From an uncultured Phenylobacterium sp. (GTDB lineage: Bacteria > Pseudomonadota > Alphaproteobacteria > Caulobacterales > Caulobacteraceae), in the NCBI GenBank assembly GCA_945952175.1, contig CAMFHW010000209.1:1-7238 (forward strand): a stretch of DNA of 7,238 nt, in the 5' to 3' direction. This document shows positions 4,786-7,238 of this stretch, piece by piece (positions within the stretch are counted from its first letter, which is position 1; every line of letters starts with the position of its first letter). Under the pieces are notes generated by a model, which was given only the letters and a program-made list of their open reading frames with translations, ran no database searches and was not told the origin of the DNA. The translations under genes and the position numbers were made by a program.

Positions 4786-7189
4786 ATGCTTGAAAAATCC
4801 TTCGATCCCAAGACCGCCGAGCCCCGCCTCTACGCCGAGTGGGAGGCCTCGGGCGCGTTCGCCCCGATTTCCGACCCCGCGGCCGAGACCTTCTCGATCG
4901 TCATCCCGCCGCCGAACGTCACCGGCTCCCTGCACATCGGCCATGCGCTGAACAACACGTTGCAGGACGTGCTGGCCCGTTTCGAGCGTATGCGCGGCAA
5001 GGCCGTGCTGTGGCTGCCGGGCACCGACCACGCGGGCATCGCCACCCAGATGGTGGTCGAGCGCCAGCTCGCCGAGGCCGGCAACCAGTCGCGCCGCGAC
5101 ATGGGCCGCGACGACTTCGTGGCCAAGGTCTGGGAGTGGAAGGAGAAGAGCGGCGGCACGATCACCAACCAGCTCCGTCGCCTGGGCGCCTCCTGCGACT
5201 GGAGCCGCGAGCGCTTCACCCTCGACGAGGGGCTCTCCAACGCGGTGCGCAAGGTCTTCGTGCGCCTGCACAAGGAGAAGCTGATCTATCGCGACAAGCG
5301 GCTGGTGAACTGGGACCCGCACTTCCAGAGCGCGATCTCCGACATCGAGGTCGAGCAGCGCGAGGTCGACGGCCATTTCTGGCACTTCGCCTATCCGCTG
5401 GAGGACGGCTCCGGCGAGATCGTCGTGGCGACCACCCGCCCGGAGACCATGCTGGGCGACGTCGCCGTCGCGGTGAACGGCAAGGACGAGCGCTACAAGC
5501 ACCTGATCGGTCGCGCCGTGCGCCTGCCGATCGTGAACCGCCCGATCCCGATCATCGCCGACGACTATGCCGACCCGGAAAAGGGCTCCGGTGCAGTGAA
5601 GATCACCCCGGCGCACGACTTCAACGACTACCAGGTCGGCAAGCGTAACAGCCTGCCGATGATCAACATCTTCACGCCCGAGGCGAAGATCAACGAGAAC
5701 GCCCCGCGTGAGTATCAGGGCCTCGATCGCTTCGAGGCGCGCAAGAAGGTGGTCGAGGCGTTCGAGGCGCTGGGCCTGCTCCGCGGCATCGAGAAGACGC
5801 GCCACGCCGTCCCGCACGGCGACCGCTCCGGCGTGGTGGTCGAGCCCTATCTGACCGACCAGTGGTACGTCGACGCCAAGGTCCTGGCGCAGCCGGCGAT
5901 CAAGGCGGTCGAAGACGGCAAGACCGTCTTCGAGCCGCGTCACTGGGAGAAGACCTATTTCGAGTGGATGCGGAACATCGAGCCCTGGTGCATCTCGCGC
6001 CAGCTCTGGTGGGGCCACCGCATCCCGGCCTGGTACGGACCGGACGGCAAGATCTTCGTCGCCGAGACCGAGGAGGAGGTCCGCCGGAACGCCCGCGAGC
6101 ACTATGGCCGCGACGAGGCCCTGCGCCAGGACGAGGACGTGCTCGACACCTGGTTCTCCTCGGCGCTCTGGCCGTTTTCGACCCTCGGCTGGCCGGACAA
6201 GACCGACGACCTGAAGCGGTTCTACCCGACCAGCACCCTGGTCACCGGCTTCGACATCATCTTCTTCTGGGTCGCCCGCATGATGATGCAGGGCATCCAC
6301 TTCATGGGAGACGTGCCCTTCCACCGCGTCTTCATCAACGCCCTGGTCCGCGACGCCGAGGGCAAGAAGATGTCGAAGTCCAAGGGCAACGTGATGGACC
6401 CCCTGGAGCTGGTCGACCAGTACGGCGCCGACCCGCTGCGCTTCACGCTCACCGCGATGTCGGGGCAGGGGCGCGACATCAAGCTGTCGACCCAGAGGAT
6501 CGAGGGCTATCGCAACTTCGGCACCAAGCTGTGGAACGCGGCCAATTTCTGCCAGTTCAACGGCTGCGCCCGCGCCGAGGGCTTCGACCCGGCCAAGGTC
6601 GAGGGCGTGCTCAACCGCTGGATCGTCGGCGAGACCCAGAAGGCCGCCGCGGCCGCGACCCAGCAGCTCGCCGACTGCGGCTTCGACGCCGCCGCCAACG
6701 GCCTCTACCGGTTCATCTGGAACACCTTCTGCGACTGGTACGTCGAGCTCGCCAAGCCGGCCCTGAAGGGCGAGGACGGGGCGGCCAAGGCCGAGACCCA
6801 GGCGACCGCCGCTTGGGTCCTGGACGTGATCCTGAAGCTGCTGCACCCGATCATGCCGTTCCTGACCGAGGAGCTGTGGCGCCAAACCGCCGATCTCGGC
6901 GCGGCGCGGGACGAGCAGGTGCTGATCACCGCCGCCTGGCCGGACCTGCCGGCGAGCCTGCTCGACCCCAAGGCCGAGGCCGAGATCGGCCTGGTCGTTG
7001 ACGCGATCAGCGAGGGTCGCTCGGTCCGCTCTGAGCTCAGTGTTCCGGGGTCCGCGCGGCCACCGCTTCTGGTCCTGGAGGCGAGCGAGGCGCAGCGCGC
7101 CGTCCTGTCGGCCAATTCGCCGATCGTGGCTCAGTTGCTGCGGGTCTCCGGGCTCGAATTCACGCCTGAGGCGCCGAAGGGCGCGATCT
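4786..7189 (+). CDS. valS: Valyl-tRNA synthetase, 3' end missing (contig end)
   Basis: Charges tRNA-Val with valine in the cytoplasm using ATP, and edits misactivated threonine. It is a class I synthetase. About 801 genuine residues are present. The start MLEKSFDPKTAEPRLYAEWE is typical. PPPNVTGSLHIGH (41-53) contains the HIGH motif (50-53). The CP1 editing domain (about 190-345) has ATTRPETMLGD (215-225) and PAHDFND (275-281). Later come EPWCISRQLWWGHRIP (399-414), LDTWFSSALWPFSTLGW (453-469) and KMSKS (528-532). The anticodon-binding helical domain follows, with NTFCDWYVELAKPALKG at about 646-662. The family is usually near 900 residues, so the end of the protein, including the C-terminal coiled-coil arm, is missing. 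The genomic sequence stops at 7189. The remaining open frame to the window end encodes adapter sequence. No internal frameshift is seen. Confidence 0.97.
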
Positions 7190-7238
7190 CTGTCTCTTAT
7201 ACACATCTCCGAGCCCACGAGACAAGAGGCAATCTCGT
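7190..7238. other. Illumina Nextera read-2 adapter contamination (Tn5 mosaic end, index, P7 start)
   Basis: CTGTCTCTTATACACATCT (7190-7208) is the exact 19-bp Tn5 mosaic end used in Nextera tagmentation. CCGAGCCCACGAGAC (7209-7223) is the rest of the read-2 transposon adapter. AAGAGGCA (7224-7231) has the length and position of an i7 index, and from memory is the N711 barcode. ATCTCGT (7232-7238) begins the P7 primer region. This is sequencing read-through left at a contig end and is not part of the organism. It translates as VSYTHLRAHET in the valS frame and as MGSEMCIRDR on the minus strand, both recurrent artefact peptides in protein databases. Confidence 0.98.

Noticed and set aside
4777..7218. 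813-codon minus-strand open frame opposite valS
   Set aside because: It starts at a GTG inside the sequencing adapter, shows no family motif and lies opposite an unmistakable ValRS. Long antisense frames are common in GC-rich genes.

Overview
The window is a very GC-rich piece of an alphaproteobacterial chromosome, most likely from Caulobacterales (Caulobacter, Phenylobacterium or a close relative). The best evidence is a gene whose product matches the polar organizing protein PopZ at both ends. It sits between a TolC/RsaF-type outer-membrane protein gene and the valyl-tRNA synthetase gene, and from memory this is also the order around popZ in Caulobacter crescentus. No mobile element, CRISPR array or phage gene was found. 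This is core-genome DNA, and the notable points are in details of the genes and the DNA between them.

Layout, left to right. Positions 1-878 (minus) hold a glycosyltransferase family 2 gene of the polyprenol-phosphate mannosyltransferase type, cut off by the left edge inside its C-terminal GtrA-like membrane domain. A sigma-54-like -24/-12 element lies just upstream of it. Positions 1063-1551 (plus) encode a small secreted DUF3617-type protein. A tRNA-Cys(GCA) gene lies at 1568-1641 (minus), tail to tail with it. After a candidate promoter at 1733-1761 come a protein-L-isoaspartate O-methyltransferase homologue that has lost its SAM-binding glycines (1794-2363) and a tolC-like gene (2482-4002). 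Then come popZ (4141-4689) and valS (from 4786), all on the plus strand.

The right end is not genomic. From 7190 to 7238 the sequence is the Illumina Nextera read-2 adapter: the Tn5 mosaic end, the rest of the adapter, an 8-base index and the start of the P7 region. valS is therefore cut at about codon 801 by the end of a contig. The open frame that continues through the adapter, and the long minus-strand frame that starts in it, are artefacts.

How the genes relate: TolC is the outer-membrane duct of type I secretion and efflux. PopZ forms the polar microdomain that anchors ParB/parS and recruits cell-cycle regulators. ValRS charges tRNA-Val. The methyltransferase-like gene and tolC may be co-transcribed. 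popZ and valS look separately controlled: each has its own intergenic region with a perfect 9-bp dyad. The popZ dyad carries two of three clustered CcrM (GANTC) sites, and the valS dyad overlaps a good -35 element. No wholly new multi-gene system is visible. The best leads are the two dyads, the apparently SAM-dead methyltransferase homologue, the calcium-type loop in TolC and the repeated motif in the PopZ linker.
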